This document shows, piece by piece, positions 1-7,101 of a stretch of DNA of 15,017 bases. The notes below the pieces were generated by a model. It was given only the letters and a program-made list of their open reading frames with translations. It was not told the origin of the DNA and searched no databases. A program made the translations under genes and the position numbers. The first letter of the stretch is position 1. Each line of letters opens with the position of its first letter. Location: contig DGQS01000124.1 in assembly GCA_002389785.1 (NCBI GenBank), positions 1-15,017 on the forward strand. The letters are read 5' to 3'. The stretch comes from Bacteroidetes bacterium UBA4408. GTDB taxonomy: Bacteria > Bacteroidota > Bacteroidia > UBA4408.

Positions 1-376
1 TAAAATCGCCTTTCCCAATCTGAAAATCATAGTTTAGGCTATCCTTATGATGACCATTACCGGAAAGAAAGTAGGTGGTAGGAATTACTCCCGCATGCGG
101 ATGTGCACCGACTTTTAAAGGCTTTTCTTTAGGAGAAAGTTCAACCGGACCAAACTCATCAAAAAACACATATGGCGAAACATAATCGTTGTTATCGCCT
201 GCAAAAGCACGAAGCACGGGCAGTGTGCCTACCATGGTTTTATTGGCCGAAATAATGGTATGTATTTTACGTTCGTTTGAACTAGCGAGCATTCCCGACT
301 CGGCATTGAGTAAACTAGGTGTAACAACCGAAGCGCCAAGAATAGCAGATCCTTTAATAAATTTTCGTCGATGCAT
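1..376 (-). CDS. Pirin-family cupin protein with twin-arginine signal (3' end outside window)
   Basis: The minus-strand frame opens with ATG at 376 and stays open to the window edge, giving the first 125 residues. The N-terminus begins MHRRKFIKGSAILGAS, a twin-arginine motif (RRKFIK) followed by a hydrophobic stretch and a possible cleavage site near LLNA, so the protein is probably exported by Tat. After this comes a pirin-like N-terminal cupin: AHPHAGVIPTTYFLSG matches the family's HPHxG...TYxLxG segment, whose two histidines are metal ligands in known pirins, and HHKDSLNYDFQIGKGDF matches the H(R)DSLG...IxxGD segment. Pirins are iron-binding bicupins, some with quercetin dioxygenase activity; the substrate here is unknown. 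It lies 81 bases downstream of the FAD oxidoreductase on the same strand and could be read through from it. The plus-strand open frame over 189-419 is a shadow. Confidence 0.8.
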   Translation of the reverse strand, partial: MHRRKFIKGSAILGASVVTPSLLNAESGMLASSNERKIHTIISANKTMVGTLPVLRAFAGDNNDYVSPYVFFDEFGPVELSPKEKPLKVGAHPHAGVIPTTYFLSGNGHHKDSLNYDFQIGKGDF

Positions 377-457
377 GAGCTTTAATTTAAAGAGAGAGTA
401 TGCCGTAAATTTAGACTGAAATAAAAGTACGATTTCTTACTTTAAAAAATAAATAAA

Positions 458-1969
458 TTAGGCTTCTTTTATTTTTTGTATCAAATAGTCCATTCCTAGT
501 ATTTCTGAGCAGGTAACAACAGCACCAATGGTTACACCCAATACACCGTGCATGTTTAAATTTTGACCTGTCAAGTATAAATTGGGTACTTTGGTTTTTG
601 GAGAAATAAAAGTTCTTAATGGGTCTTTGTGATCTTTTAAAATGCCATACATACTTCCATCCTTGGTACCTATATAATCGCGATAGGAAAGGGGAGTTGA
701 GCAAGTGTATGATTTAATACAGGAGCGAATGTTGGGAAATTTTTTCTCCAACTCATCCAATAATTTTTCGCCTTTTCGCTTTTTAAACTCCACGTAACTT
801 TCACTTCTAAGGGAAACATTTTTAGGTATGGTATGAAAAGTATTTTCCCATTCTTTTACCTCATCGTAATGCATGTAAGCCATAACCGACATGCAATCGG
901 CAAATTCACCGGTACGTGATGAAGCCGGACAAAAAAGTGCATAGCCTTTGGGCCAGGATTCTTCAGTATAATCCATCGTATCCCACACATTGTCACTTTT
1001 ATAATGATAATAATTGTGGTTGAGATAAGGGAAACTTTTTTCCTTAAAAACAATTTGAACTATAAAAACAGAAAGCGAATTTTCGAGTGAACTGATTCGG
1101 TTTACGTATGATTTTCGCAGTTTTCCAGGCTCAATCATGTCGAGCGTAATGCTTGGATGTATGTTCGAAATAAATTGTTTTCCAACTACTTTTTCCCCAT
1201 CTTTTAACTCCACTGATTCGATAGACTCACCTTCAAAATTAAACTTAACCACTTCAGCATAATTTCGAATAACTCCTCCATGTTCTTTGATGGTTTTTGA
1301 AAGTTGAGTGGCTATTTGGGCTCCACCATCGATACATTTCCAGGAACTTTCAATATAGGTATTGATAACAAGTGCATGCACATAAAGTGGTGTTTTATCG
1401 GCAACACCGGCATACAAGGGATTGGTGCCTGCAAGAACATTTCTTAACTTAATATTATTGGTAAGAGAAGCTATGTAATCGTGCGTATTTATTTCTAAAA
1501 ATTTTGTATCAATAATTGACGCATTACCGCTCTCTACCTTATACAGCGGAAAGCTGTGACTGATCTCAATTAATTTTTCGCAATAGGCAGTTATGGCTGC
1601 TTCTTCATCCGGAAAATAACCAAGCAGTGTTCGCTTAAAATTCTCATACCCCTGCGCATATTTGTACTCAATCGGGTCATTGTCAAAACTCACAATATCA
1701 AACCCATCCTCATCCAACTTTTTCATTTTTAATTTTCCACTTAAGCCCAAATAATTGAAATAGCGTTCTAAATTTTGACCTTTTTCTAAACCTCCGATAA
1801 AATGTATTCCTGTGTCGAAGATGGCTTTATCGCGAACAAATATTTGAAGGTTTCCACCCAGTTGTCGGTTTTTTTCAAGTACACACACGCTGTATCCTTC
1901 ACGGCTTAAAATAACGGCACATTCCAGCCCGCCTAATCCACTTCCAATAATTACAAAATCGTACTTCAT
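458..1969 (-). CDS. CrtI/retinol-saturase-like FAD-dependent oxidoreductase
   Basis: The 503-residue product starts with a Rossmann dinucleotide-binding motif, VIIGSGLGGLE (residues 6-16), then the acidic ribose-binding E32 and GGN at 38-40. It ends with the carotenoid desaturase/isomerase-type FAD signature: LTGQNLNMHGVLGVTIGA occupies about residues 466-483. The overall shape and length fit the family of phytoene desaturases, CrtISO and all-trans-retinol 13,14-reductase. Members of this family act on conjugated polyenes by desaturation, saturation or cis/trans isomerisation. The gene lies 28 bases after the methyltransferase, as the last member of a four-gene unit. Its neighbours (exporter, acyltransferase, glycosyltransferase, methyltransferase) suggest a polyene-tailoring role in a lipid-linked pigment pathway, but no carotenoid or polyketide core gene is present to name the substrate. 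Family call is firm; function is inferred. Confidence 0.85.
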   Translation of the reverse strand: MKYDFVIIGSGLGGLECAVILSREGYSVCVLEKNRQLGGNLQIFVRDKAIFDTGIHFIGGLEKGQNLERYFNYLGLSGKLKMKKLDEDGFDIVSFDNDPIEYKYAQGYENFKRTLLGYFPDEEAAITAYCEKLIEISHSFPLYKVESGNASIIDTKFLEINTHDYIASLTNNIKLRNVLAGTNPLYAGVADKTPLYVHALVINTYIESSWKCIDGGAQIATQLSKTIKEHGGVIRNYAEVVKFNFEGESIESVELKDGEKVVGKQFISNIHPSITLDMIEPGKLRKSYVNRISSLENSLSVFIVQIVFKEKSFPYLNHNYYHYKSDNVWDTMDYTEESWPKGYALFCPASSRTGEFADCMSVMAYMHYDEVKEWENTFHTIPKNVSLRSESYVEFKKRKGEKLLDELEKKFPNIRSCIKSYTCSTPLSYRDYIGTKDGSMYGILKDHKDPLRTFISPKTKVPNLYLTGQNLNMHGVLGVTIGAVVTCSEILGMDYLIQKIKEA

Positions 1970-1997
1970 CTTTCTGGCTCTATAAATGATCTGTCAA

Positions 1998-2576
1998 TTA
2001 GTTTCTGCGCAAAATATATATCAAGTTACTGGTTAGTTTGGTAGTATCCACTACTTCAATTTGTAGCTTGTATTTTTCTAAATTACGCATCAATTCTTTA
2101 CCCGATAAAAACTCTAATTTATTTTGGGTTTTATTAAATCCAAAGTTGGTACTAAAAAATTCGGTATAGCGTGTACCCCAGTGTCGTTTTTCAAGATCTT
2201 TATTTCCGTCGCGTATCACAATCATCCCTCCATCATTAAGTTTGTTAATACAGTTATCGAGAACCTTTAGTTGTTGCTCTCCGGTAAGGTAATGCAGCAC
2301 ATCACTCAAAATAAACGCATCGCTGTTTTCAAATTCATGTTTGGTAATATCAGCAGCAATAAAATTTACGTTTGCTTTTTTAGATATGCAATGTTGAGCA
2401 ACCTCAATTTTTTCTTCGTCGTAATCAATTCCCAGTAATGTTCTTTTATCCGAAACAAAACTCAACATATTAGCTAAAAATCCATAACCACAACCAATAT
2501 CTGTAATTTTTCCTTCCAAAGGTAAGAGGTCATTAAAGAGTCGATAATTATCTTCTAGCTTCACCTTAATCCGCAT
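1998..2576 (-). CDS. Class I SAM-dependent methyltransferase (probable detached domain of upstream fusion)
   Basis: From ATG at 2576 the frame encodes 192 residues. Motif I is ITDIGCGYGF (residues 24-33), the acidic loop GIDYDEEK (49-56) binds the SAM ribose, and a motif-III-like AADITK lies near 74-79. This is a class I Rossmann methyltransferase. The frame is open for 12 codons before this ATG, reading NYIYKGPVLEWY, which looks like coding sequence, but it contains no ATG, GTG or TTG and is preceded by TAA at 2613-2615. That extension overlaps the end of the exporter gene in a shifted frame. In relatives, as I recall them, this methyltransferase is the third domain of the exporter/acyltransferase protein, so the ORF may be the tail of a frameshifted fusion and the ATG a fallback start. 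The likely substrate is the ring or an acyl intermediate of an exported lipid; this is inference. Confidence 0.8.
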   Translation of the reverse strand: MRIKVKLEDNYRLFNDLLPLEGKITDIGCGYGFLANMLSFVSDKRTLLGIDYDEEKIEVAQHCISKKANVNFIAADITKHEFENSDAFILSDVLHYLTGEQQLKVLDNCINKLNDGGMIVIRDGNKDLEKRHWGTRYTEFFSTNFGFNKTQNKLEFLSGKELMRNLEKYKLQIEVVDTTKLTSNLIYILRRN

Positions 2577-2584
2577 GTACCATT

Positions 2585-5500
2585 CTAATACCGGTCCTTT
2601 GTAGATATAGTTTTAACCAATTTTCGTTGATGGTAATCAACCGTTTCTTGTTCGAGCACCAGTTTGTTGTACTCCGCTTTAAAATAGCGCGAAATAGATT
2701 TTGTTCGTTCTTGATAAGTAGTACCATAACTTTGATCATTCACTGAAATGCGCGGCAATATTGAAACAGTAACACTTCCGTTTTTCAAAAAATTTTCGGA
2801 CTTGGTCATGCAATCACTTGCACCATGTATTTGTATCGGTAAAATATCAATGCCCAATTTTTCGGCTAAATAAAATGCTCCTTTATGAAAGCGTTGTATT
2901 TTACCATTTTCAGAACGTGTACCTTCCGGAAAAATCAAAAAGGAATATCCTTCGGCAACGCGTGCTCGCATTAAATCCATTCCTTTTTCTACATCGTTAC
3001 TAACCGGATAATAATCGGCAAATTTCACTACAAAACCATAAAAGGGATTGTTCCAAACCCAGTCATTGGTGAGTATTAGCAATTTAGGATGAAGCATCAT
3101 CACCAAAGGTAAATCAATGTGTGATTGATGATTTGCAATTATTACTGCAGGTTTTAAAAAGTTTTCTCCACTAGTATTAAGTACCTTTTTAGGAATGTTA
3201 ACCATCAGGTAAATTTGTAACCTCGAAAAAAGCATGATCAAATAGTGATATGTATACTTCAATCGTTTCGAGCGAATCGGCAAAATTTTAAAAAATAAAA
3301 ATCCAATAATGGTTAACGAAATACATCCAATTATAAAGAGTGAAAAAGCAATTGAGGTTATAATAAAATCAATAAACGTCATTGGCACAACCCGCTTTTT
3401 TCCCTTCTTTTCTATTAACCACTTCATCATCAAAGGTTGTATTGTATTCGCTACTAAAAGCACACAAAACATACCTATAATGGTAATTAATCCTATGGAT
3501 TGTAGCGCAGGATGTTTAGCAAAAATCAATACTCCAATTCCGATTAGGGTTGTAAAAGCAGATAAAAAAATGGAGGTCTTATACGAAGCCAGATTTTTCT
3601 TGCCGTTCCGATATTCACCTAATAATCCATCCATTATAAAAATGCTGTAATCGTCGCCCAAGCCAAAAATAAAGGTAGAGATGATGATGTTGATAATGGT
3701 GAATTTAATTCCAGCAAGCGCCATGATCCCCAAAATAAGAATCCAACTTACTAGCATTGGAACATAGGTTATTAATGCCAATTCAATACGTCCATAGGAA
3801 AGTAATAAGGTAAAAAAGACAAGTAAGGAAGAGAAAATCAAAATTTTATTGAAGTTACTTTTTATGATCTCGATAAATTTTTCGGTGAAGAATTTTTTAT
3901 TGAAAACTGTAAATGATTCCGATTCTGAAAAGGTATGTACTATTTCATTTTCGTAAGCTTCATCCACCTTTATTAAAGTAACCACAGAGGTGTGTGCGCT
4001 TGTTTGTGAAATGAAATTATCGAGGAACAATTTTTTTAATTGATCCGATGTTTCATCCGATAAGGGTGTAAAAGTTTTTTCCACTGAACTGTAAAATTCA
4101 TTGAAAGCCGTGGGTTTAAATTTAAAAGGAGTACTATGTGTTATCAAGGAATTTTTAACAGCGTTAATTTTTTCACTTGTCCAATACTCCTTCCAACGTT
4201 GTATGCGTTGTTGTTGCATTTCCTGAGAAGGCAGCAGTGTGCTAACTCCGGAGTAACTTTTTATTTTTTTATCGGCAAGTAATTGGGTTAATTTTTTGCT
4301 TTGTTTTTCATTTTCAAGTAATGCTTCATTCAAATTTTTTCCGCTCGATACCAGGTAGACCGATTTGTGAGAAACAGTGCTGATTTGATTTAAATTTTTT
4401 TCAGCGTTGCTTAGTTTTTCAGTGATGTAATTCATTTTCATTACATCACTTTCAAATTCTACCTTTTGAGCAAAATAAAAACAAACAATGCTTGCAATTA
4501 CCAATCCTGCAATTAAGTAGTTGTTTTTGTTAAATTGATAAAAAGAAAGCCGATCAATAAAATTTGTTGAAGCATGTTGTACCGTTGTGGTTTCTTTAAA
4601 AAAATGAGGTAAAATGAGCAAAGTGAAAAGCGAGGCACCTATCAAACTAAACGCAGCAAACATCCCAAAATCTTGCAGTGCTTCCGACTTAATACTTAGC
4701 AAGCACAAAAATGCACCTATTGTGGTGAATCCACCAATTGTCATTGGATTGGCAAGGTCTTTTAAATTTTGAAGAATGGATCCGGTATGTCGGTAGTGTG
4801 TGTAAAAATGCAATGAATAATTAATGGTAATTCCCAACACAATGGACCCGGCTCCAATCGCAATTGCACTAACACTGCCCTTAATTAGAAAGAGCATGGC
4901 AAGTGAAAATGCTGCACCAAAAACAACCGGAATAAAGAGTAAAAAGAAAATGAAAAACCGACGGAAAAACAAGGAAATGAATAGAAACAGGAAAAATATT
5001 GTAATGCTTACCGTCATTGTAACGTCCTTTTTTATCCGTTCGGCGTTAGCAACTGCCACTGCCACACTTCCAAAATATTCGGCATGTACTTGAGGAAATT
5101 CTTCGTGAAGGGTATCCAGCAAGTGATTTGTTTCGTTTATCCAAGCTGCATTTAGTGCAGTATTTTTTGAATCGTGAGGAGTTACAAAAAATAATAAATG
5201 CTTTTTATCTTTTGTAAAAATATAGCCATCCACCATTTCAAAATTATCATCCAACTGCAGTGCTCGTAATTTTTTTAATGCAAGAGGAGTAAGGTTCAAC
5301 GGATCACGACTTATGGTTTGTTTTAACATTGAACTGGCCGGAGAAAGCAAAACTTTGTAATCTGCTTCAATTGTAGTGGAAATTGCAGTATCGCTGGTTA
5401 AGCGGTCGAGTTCTCGGTAATCTTTTTCGTCTAAAAAAATGGGTAAATTATCATAAAATGTCTGGTACACTTGCATGAGCACATCGTCGGAAACTCTCGC

Positions 5501-5836
5501 AGTTACTTCTTTTACTTTTGAAGGCTTAAAGCGATGCTCCATACGTTGAACCAAACTATCTGCACAACTAATTAGTGTTTCGGTATTTGTAGTATTGCTA
5601 TCTTTTAAACTCAAGGTAAATGTGAGCTTATCTAAAAATTTAGAATTCTGAAAAACAAAATTTAGTTGTGCAACTTTTTTATCGCCCGGCATCATTTTAC
5701 TGATGTCTTCCTCTAGTTTTATTTGAGCAGCAAAATAAGCTACAGCACCTATAATTAGTGCAGTAAACAAGAAAAATAGCAGGCGAAATTTTTTGAAGAA
5801 GCGATATATAAAAATGAAAATTCCAGAAATGTCCAT
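2585..5836 (-). CDS. MMPL/RND exporter fused to PlsC-type 1-acylglycerol-3-phosphate acyltransferase
   Basis: I chose the ATG at 5836 (MDISGIF...), 2 bases after the glycosyltransferase stop; the frame also extends to a TTG at 5873-5875, which would overlap the upstream gene. The 1083-residue product has two MMPL halves: one membrane helix near residues 18-38, a large extracytoplasmic domain, a helix block at about 273-412, a second outside domain, and a second helix block at about 665-805 containing GLGDDYS (GDD from 727). A further helix near 828-853 leads to a PlsC domain with the catalytic HX4D motif (NHQSHID, 902-908) and FPEGTR (969-974). The MMPL part should export a lipid or lipid-linked product; the PlsC part should transfer an acyl group to a glycerol-type acceptor. 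The last eight residues (TISTKDRY) appear to be out of frame, and the methyltransferase next door was probably once its C-terminal domain. Confidence 0.9.
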   Translation of the reverse strand: MDISGIFIFIYRFFKKFRLLFFLFTALIIGAVAYFAAQIKLEEDISKMMPGDKKVAQLNFVFQNSKFLDKLTFTLSLKDSNTTNTETLISCADSLVQRMEHRFKPSKVKEVTARVSDDVLMQVYQTFYDNLPIFLDEKDYRELDRLTSDTAISTTIEADYKVLLSPASSMLKQTISRDPLNLTPLALKKLRALQLDDNFEMVDGYIFTKDKKHLLFFVTPHDSKNTALNAAWINETNHLLDTLHEEFPQVHAEYFGSVAVAVANAERIKKDVTMTVSITIFFLFLFISLFFRRFFIFFLLFIPVVFGAAFSLAMLFLIKGSVSAIAIGAGSIVLGITINYSLHFYTHYRHTGSILQNLKDLANPMTIGGFTTIGAFLCLLSIKSEALQDFGMFAAFSLIGASLFTLLILPHFFKETTTVQHASTNFIDRLSFYQFNKNNYLIAGLVIASIVCFYFAQKVEFESDVMKMNYITEKLSNAEKNLNQISTVSHKSVYLVSSGKNLNEALLENEKQSKKLTQLLADKKIKSYSGVSTLLPSQEMQQQRIQRWKEYWTSEKINAVKNSLITHSTPFKFKPTAFNEFYSSVEKTFTPLSDETSDQLKKLFLDNFISQTSAHTSVVTLIKVDEAYENEIVHTFSESESFTVFNKKFFTEKFIEIIKSNFNKILIFSSLLVFFTLLLSYGRIELALITYVPMLVSWILILGIMALAGIKFTIINIIISTFIFGLGDDYSIFIMDGLLGEYRNGKKNLASYKTSIFLSAFTTLIGIGVLIFAKHPALQSIGLITIIGMFCVLLVANTIQPLMMKWLIEKKGKKRVVPMTFIDFIITSIAFSLFIIGCISLTIIGFLFFKILPIRSKRLKYTYHYLIMLFSRLQIYLMVNIPKKVLNTSGENFLKPAVIIANHQSHIDLPLVMMLHPKLLILTNDWVWNNPFYGFVVKFADYYPVSNDVEKGMDLMRARVAEGYSFLIFPEGTRSENGKIQRFHKGAFYLAEKLGIDILPIQIHGASDCMTKSENFLKNGSVTVSILPRISVNDQSYGTTYQERTKSISRYFKAEYNKLVLEQETVDYHQRKLVKTISTKDRY
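2611..2614 (-). other. Probable frameshift site joining exporter-acyltransferase and methyltransferase frames
   Basis: On the minus strand the exporter frame reads R-K-L-V-K and then T-I-S-T-K-D-R-Y-stop through an A4 tract (TTTT at 2611-2614 on the plus strand). One extra A would make it read R-K-L-V-K-N-Y-I-Y-K-G-P-V-L-E-W-Y-M-R and run into the methyltransferase with no stop. The methyltransferase frame upstream of its first ATG is protein-like but has no start codon. This fits a one-base deletion, either a real mutation or a sequencing error. Tandem independent genes remain possible, since an ATG lies 8 bases after the exporter stop. A classic -1 slippery heptamer is not present: the tRNA on AAA would re-pair with TAA. 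Confidence 0.6.
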
Positions 5837-5838
5837 GC

Positions 5839-7026
5839 TTAGCCCTTTTTTATTTTTTTGTAAAGCAGCATGCAAAAGTAACTGAATAAACCGAAAGATA
5901 GTCCCGAAATTATAGCCAATACCATACTACCCACGAGGTATTGAACAAAGTTTTGTTGGATGGCTTCCAATGAAATTAAAGTGGTAAATTCTCGGAGTGT
6001 ACTTGGTTCATTCAGTACCCAACCTCCTGTTAAGAAGCTTAAGTAAACCACAAAGGGAATCAACGGAGCAACGCTAATATGTGCAGCAGTAATAAAAATG
6101 GCCTTGTTAATTTTTAGCCAATGACAAATGGCTATCCCTACTAATAATTGAAATCCCCAAATTGGAACAATTCCCATAAAAACTCCAAAGCCAATAGCTA
6201 CCGCTTTTTGTCCTGAACTTTCGCTTGGATTTAAAAAATAGCGGATTACAAACGCACGGATATTACTTGGGGTAAGATGCGTTAAAAAGCGAATTGGAAT
6301 ATACCACAAGATGGCTAATATTACCAGGTACGTATTGAGAAGACTTACTCGTGTAAAGTCGGGTACAGGCCTGAAATGAGAAATGCGGGTTTCTTTTGGT
6401 GCATAATATACACTAACAGGAATAGATAATATAGGAACTCCTTTCCATGCAGCTTTTACAATCACTTCTATTTCGAGCTCAAATTTAGTAGTAAACAAGT
6501 GCAAAGCGCACACACTTTTTAAAGGGTACAGACGATATCCGGTTTGTGTATCCGGCAAATTAATTCCTGTTTCGAATCGAAACCAAAAGTTAGAAAATTT
6601 ATTTCCAAAACTGCTTTTACCCGGCACGCTGCTTTGATTCATGTTTCGTGCTCCCATGATAATTGCTCCCGGATTATTTTCGATGGCTTCAATAAATTTA
6701 GGAAGGTCATCCGCGTTATGCTGTCCATCTGAGTCAATTGTAATGCAATAGGTATAACCAAGTTGCAAGGCAAAGTTAAATCCATTGCGTAGTGCAACAC
6801 CTTTGCCTTTATTGTGTTCATGAGTTAGTACCTGCAAAAAGCTAAATTTTTCAAGAATATGCGCTGTGTCATCCGTTGCCCCATCATTAATGACAACAAT
6901 TTGAGTTGTGTAGGAAGCAACTGAACGTATTACATTTTCAAGGGTTGTAGCATTGTTGTAAGTTGGAATCATTACACAACAACCCAGTGCTTTGCTACGT
7001 TCGGTAAACGAAAAATTATCCGGCAT
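5839..7026 (-). CDS. Family 2 glycosyltransferase fused to DUF2062 membrane domain
   Basis: The ATG at 7026 gives 395 residues; a TTG at 7041 would add five but is less likely. The N-terminal half is a dolichyl-phosphate-mannose-synthase-like GT-A fold: MIPTYNN (19-25), VINDGATDDT (45-54) and the metal/nucleotide-sugar DXD in DSDGQH (98-103). The C-terminal part (about 265-390) is a DUF2062 domain with FLNPSESSGQKAVAIGFG followed by VPIWGFQ, and several hydrophobic helices that place it at the inner membrane. Fusions of this kind are common in Bacteroidota, often in aryl-polyene/flexirubin-like clusters. It probably transfers a sugar from an activated donor to a membrane lipid acceptor; the donor and acceptor are not visible. 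It is the first gene of the minus-strand unit, and its stop is 2 bases before the exporter's ATG, so the two are probably translationally coupled. Confidence 0.88.
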   Translation of the reverse strand: MPDNFSFTERSKALGCCVMIPTYNNATTLENVIRSVASYTTQIVVINDGATDDTAHILEKFSFLQVLTHEHNKGKGVALRNGFNFALQLGYTYCITIDSDGQHNADDLPKFIEAIENNPGAIIMGARNMNQSSVPGKSSFGNKFSNFWFRFETGINLPDTQTGYRLYPLKSVCALHLFTTKFELEIEVIVKAAWKGVPILSIPVSVYYAPKETRISHFRPVPDFTRVSLLNTYLVILAILWYIPIRFLTHLTPSNIRAFVIRYFLNPSESSGQKAVAIGFGVFMGIVPIWGFQLLVGIAICHWLKINKAIFITAAHISVAPLIPFVVYLSFLTGGWVLNEPSTLREFTTLISLEAIQQNFVQYLVGSMVLAIISGLSFGLFSYFCMLLYKKIKKG

Positions 7027-7045
7027 AAAATACTTTATCAACCTT

Positions 7046-7053
7046 CAAAAGTA
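7046..7053 (-). promoter_or_regulatory. Bacteroidota -7 promoter box for the glycosyltransferase/exporter unit
   Basis: On the minus strand this reads TACTTTTG, an exact match to the Bacteroidota -7 consensus TAnnTTTG, 19 bases before the ATG at 7026. Transcription would begin around 7039-7042, giving a leader of about 15 bases. I see no good TTG (-33) element at the expected spacing, so the call rests on the -7 box and its position. Confidence 0.55.
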
Positions 7054-7068
7054 AAACAAAATACAAAA

Positions 7069-7097
7069 TTGATTCAGCTGAATAACATTTATATTTG
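7069..7097 (+). promoter_or_regulatory. Bacteroidota promoter for purK (TTG-N18-TATATTTG)
   Basis: A TTG at 7069-7071 is followed after 18 bases by TATATTTG (7090-7097), an exact TAnnTTTG box, within the usual spacing for Bacteroidota sigma-ABfr promoters. The box ends only 4 bases before the purK ATG at 7102, so transcription would start at or within a few bases of the start codon and the message would be nearly leaderless. Confidence 0.6.
7072..7083. repeat. Perfect 12-bp palindrome between divergent promoters
   Basis: ATTCAGCTGAAT is identical to its own reverse complement. It lies in the spacer of the purK promoter and about 20 bases upstream of the opposed -7 box, where a bound dimeric regulator could affect both directions. 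There is no second copy in this short region and no known regulator matched. It could be chance; an operator is an inference. Confidence 0.4.
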
Positions 7098-7101
7098 CCA
7101 C

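Noticed and set aside
189..419. Plus-strand open frame of 76 codons
   Set aside because: It is antisense to the pirin gene, whose minus-strand frame has recognisable motifs; the plus-strand product resembles nothing.
2611..2614. Programmed -1 ribosomal frameshift producing the fusion
   Set aside because: The tract lacks an X-XXY-YYZ heptamer; slipping back one base would pair the lysine tRNA with TAA. A deletion or sequencing error explains it better.
5837..5875. Start of the exporter at the upstream TTG
   Set aside because: It would overlap the glycosyltransferase by 37 bases, whereas an ATG lies 2 bases after that gene's stop and begins a natural N-terminus.
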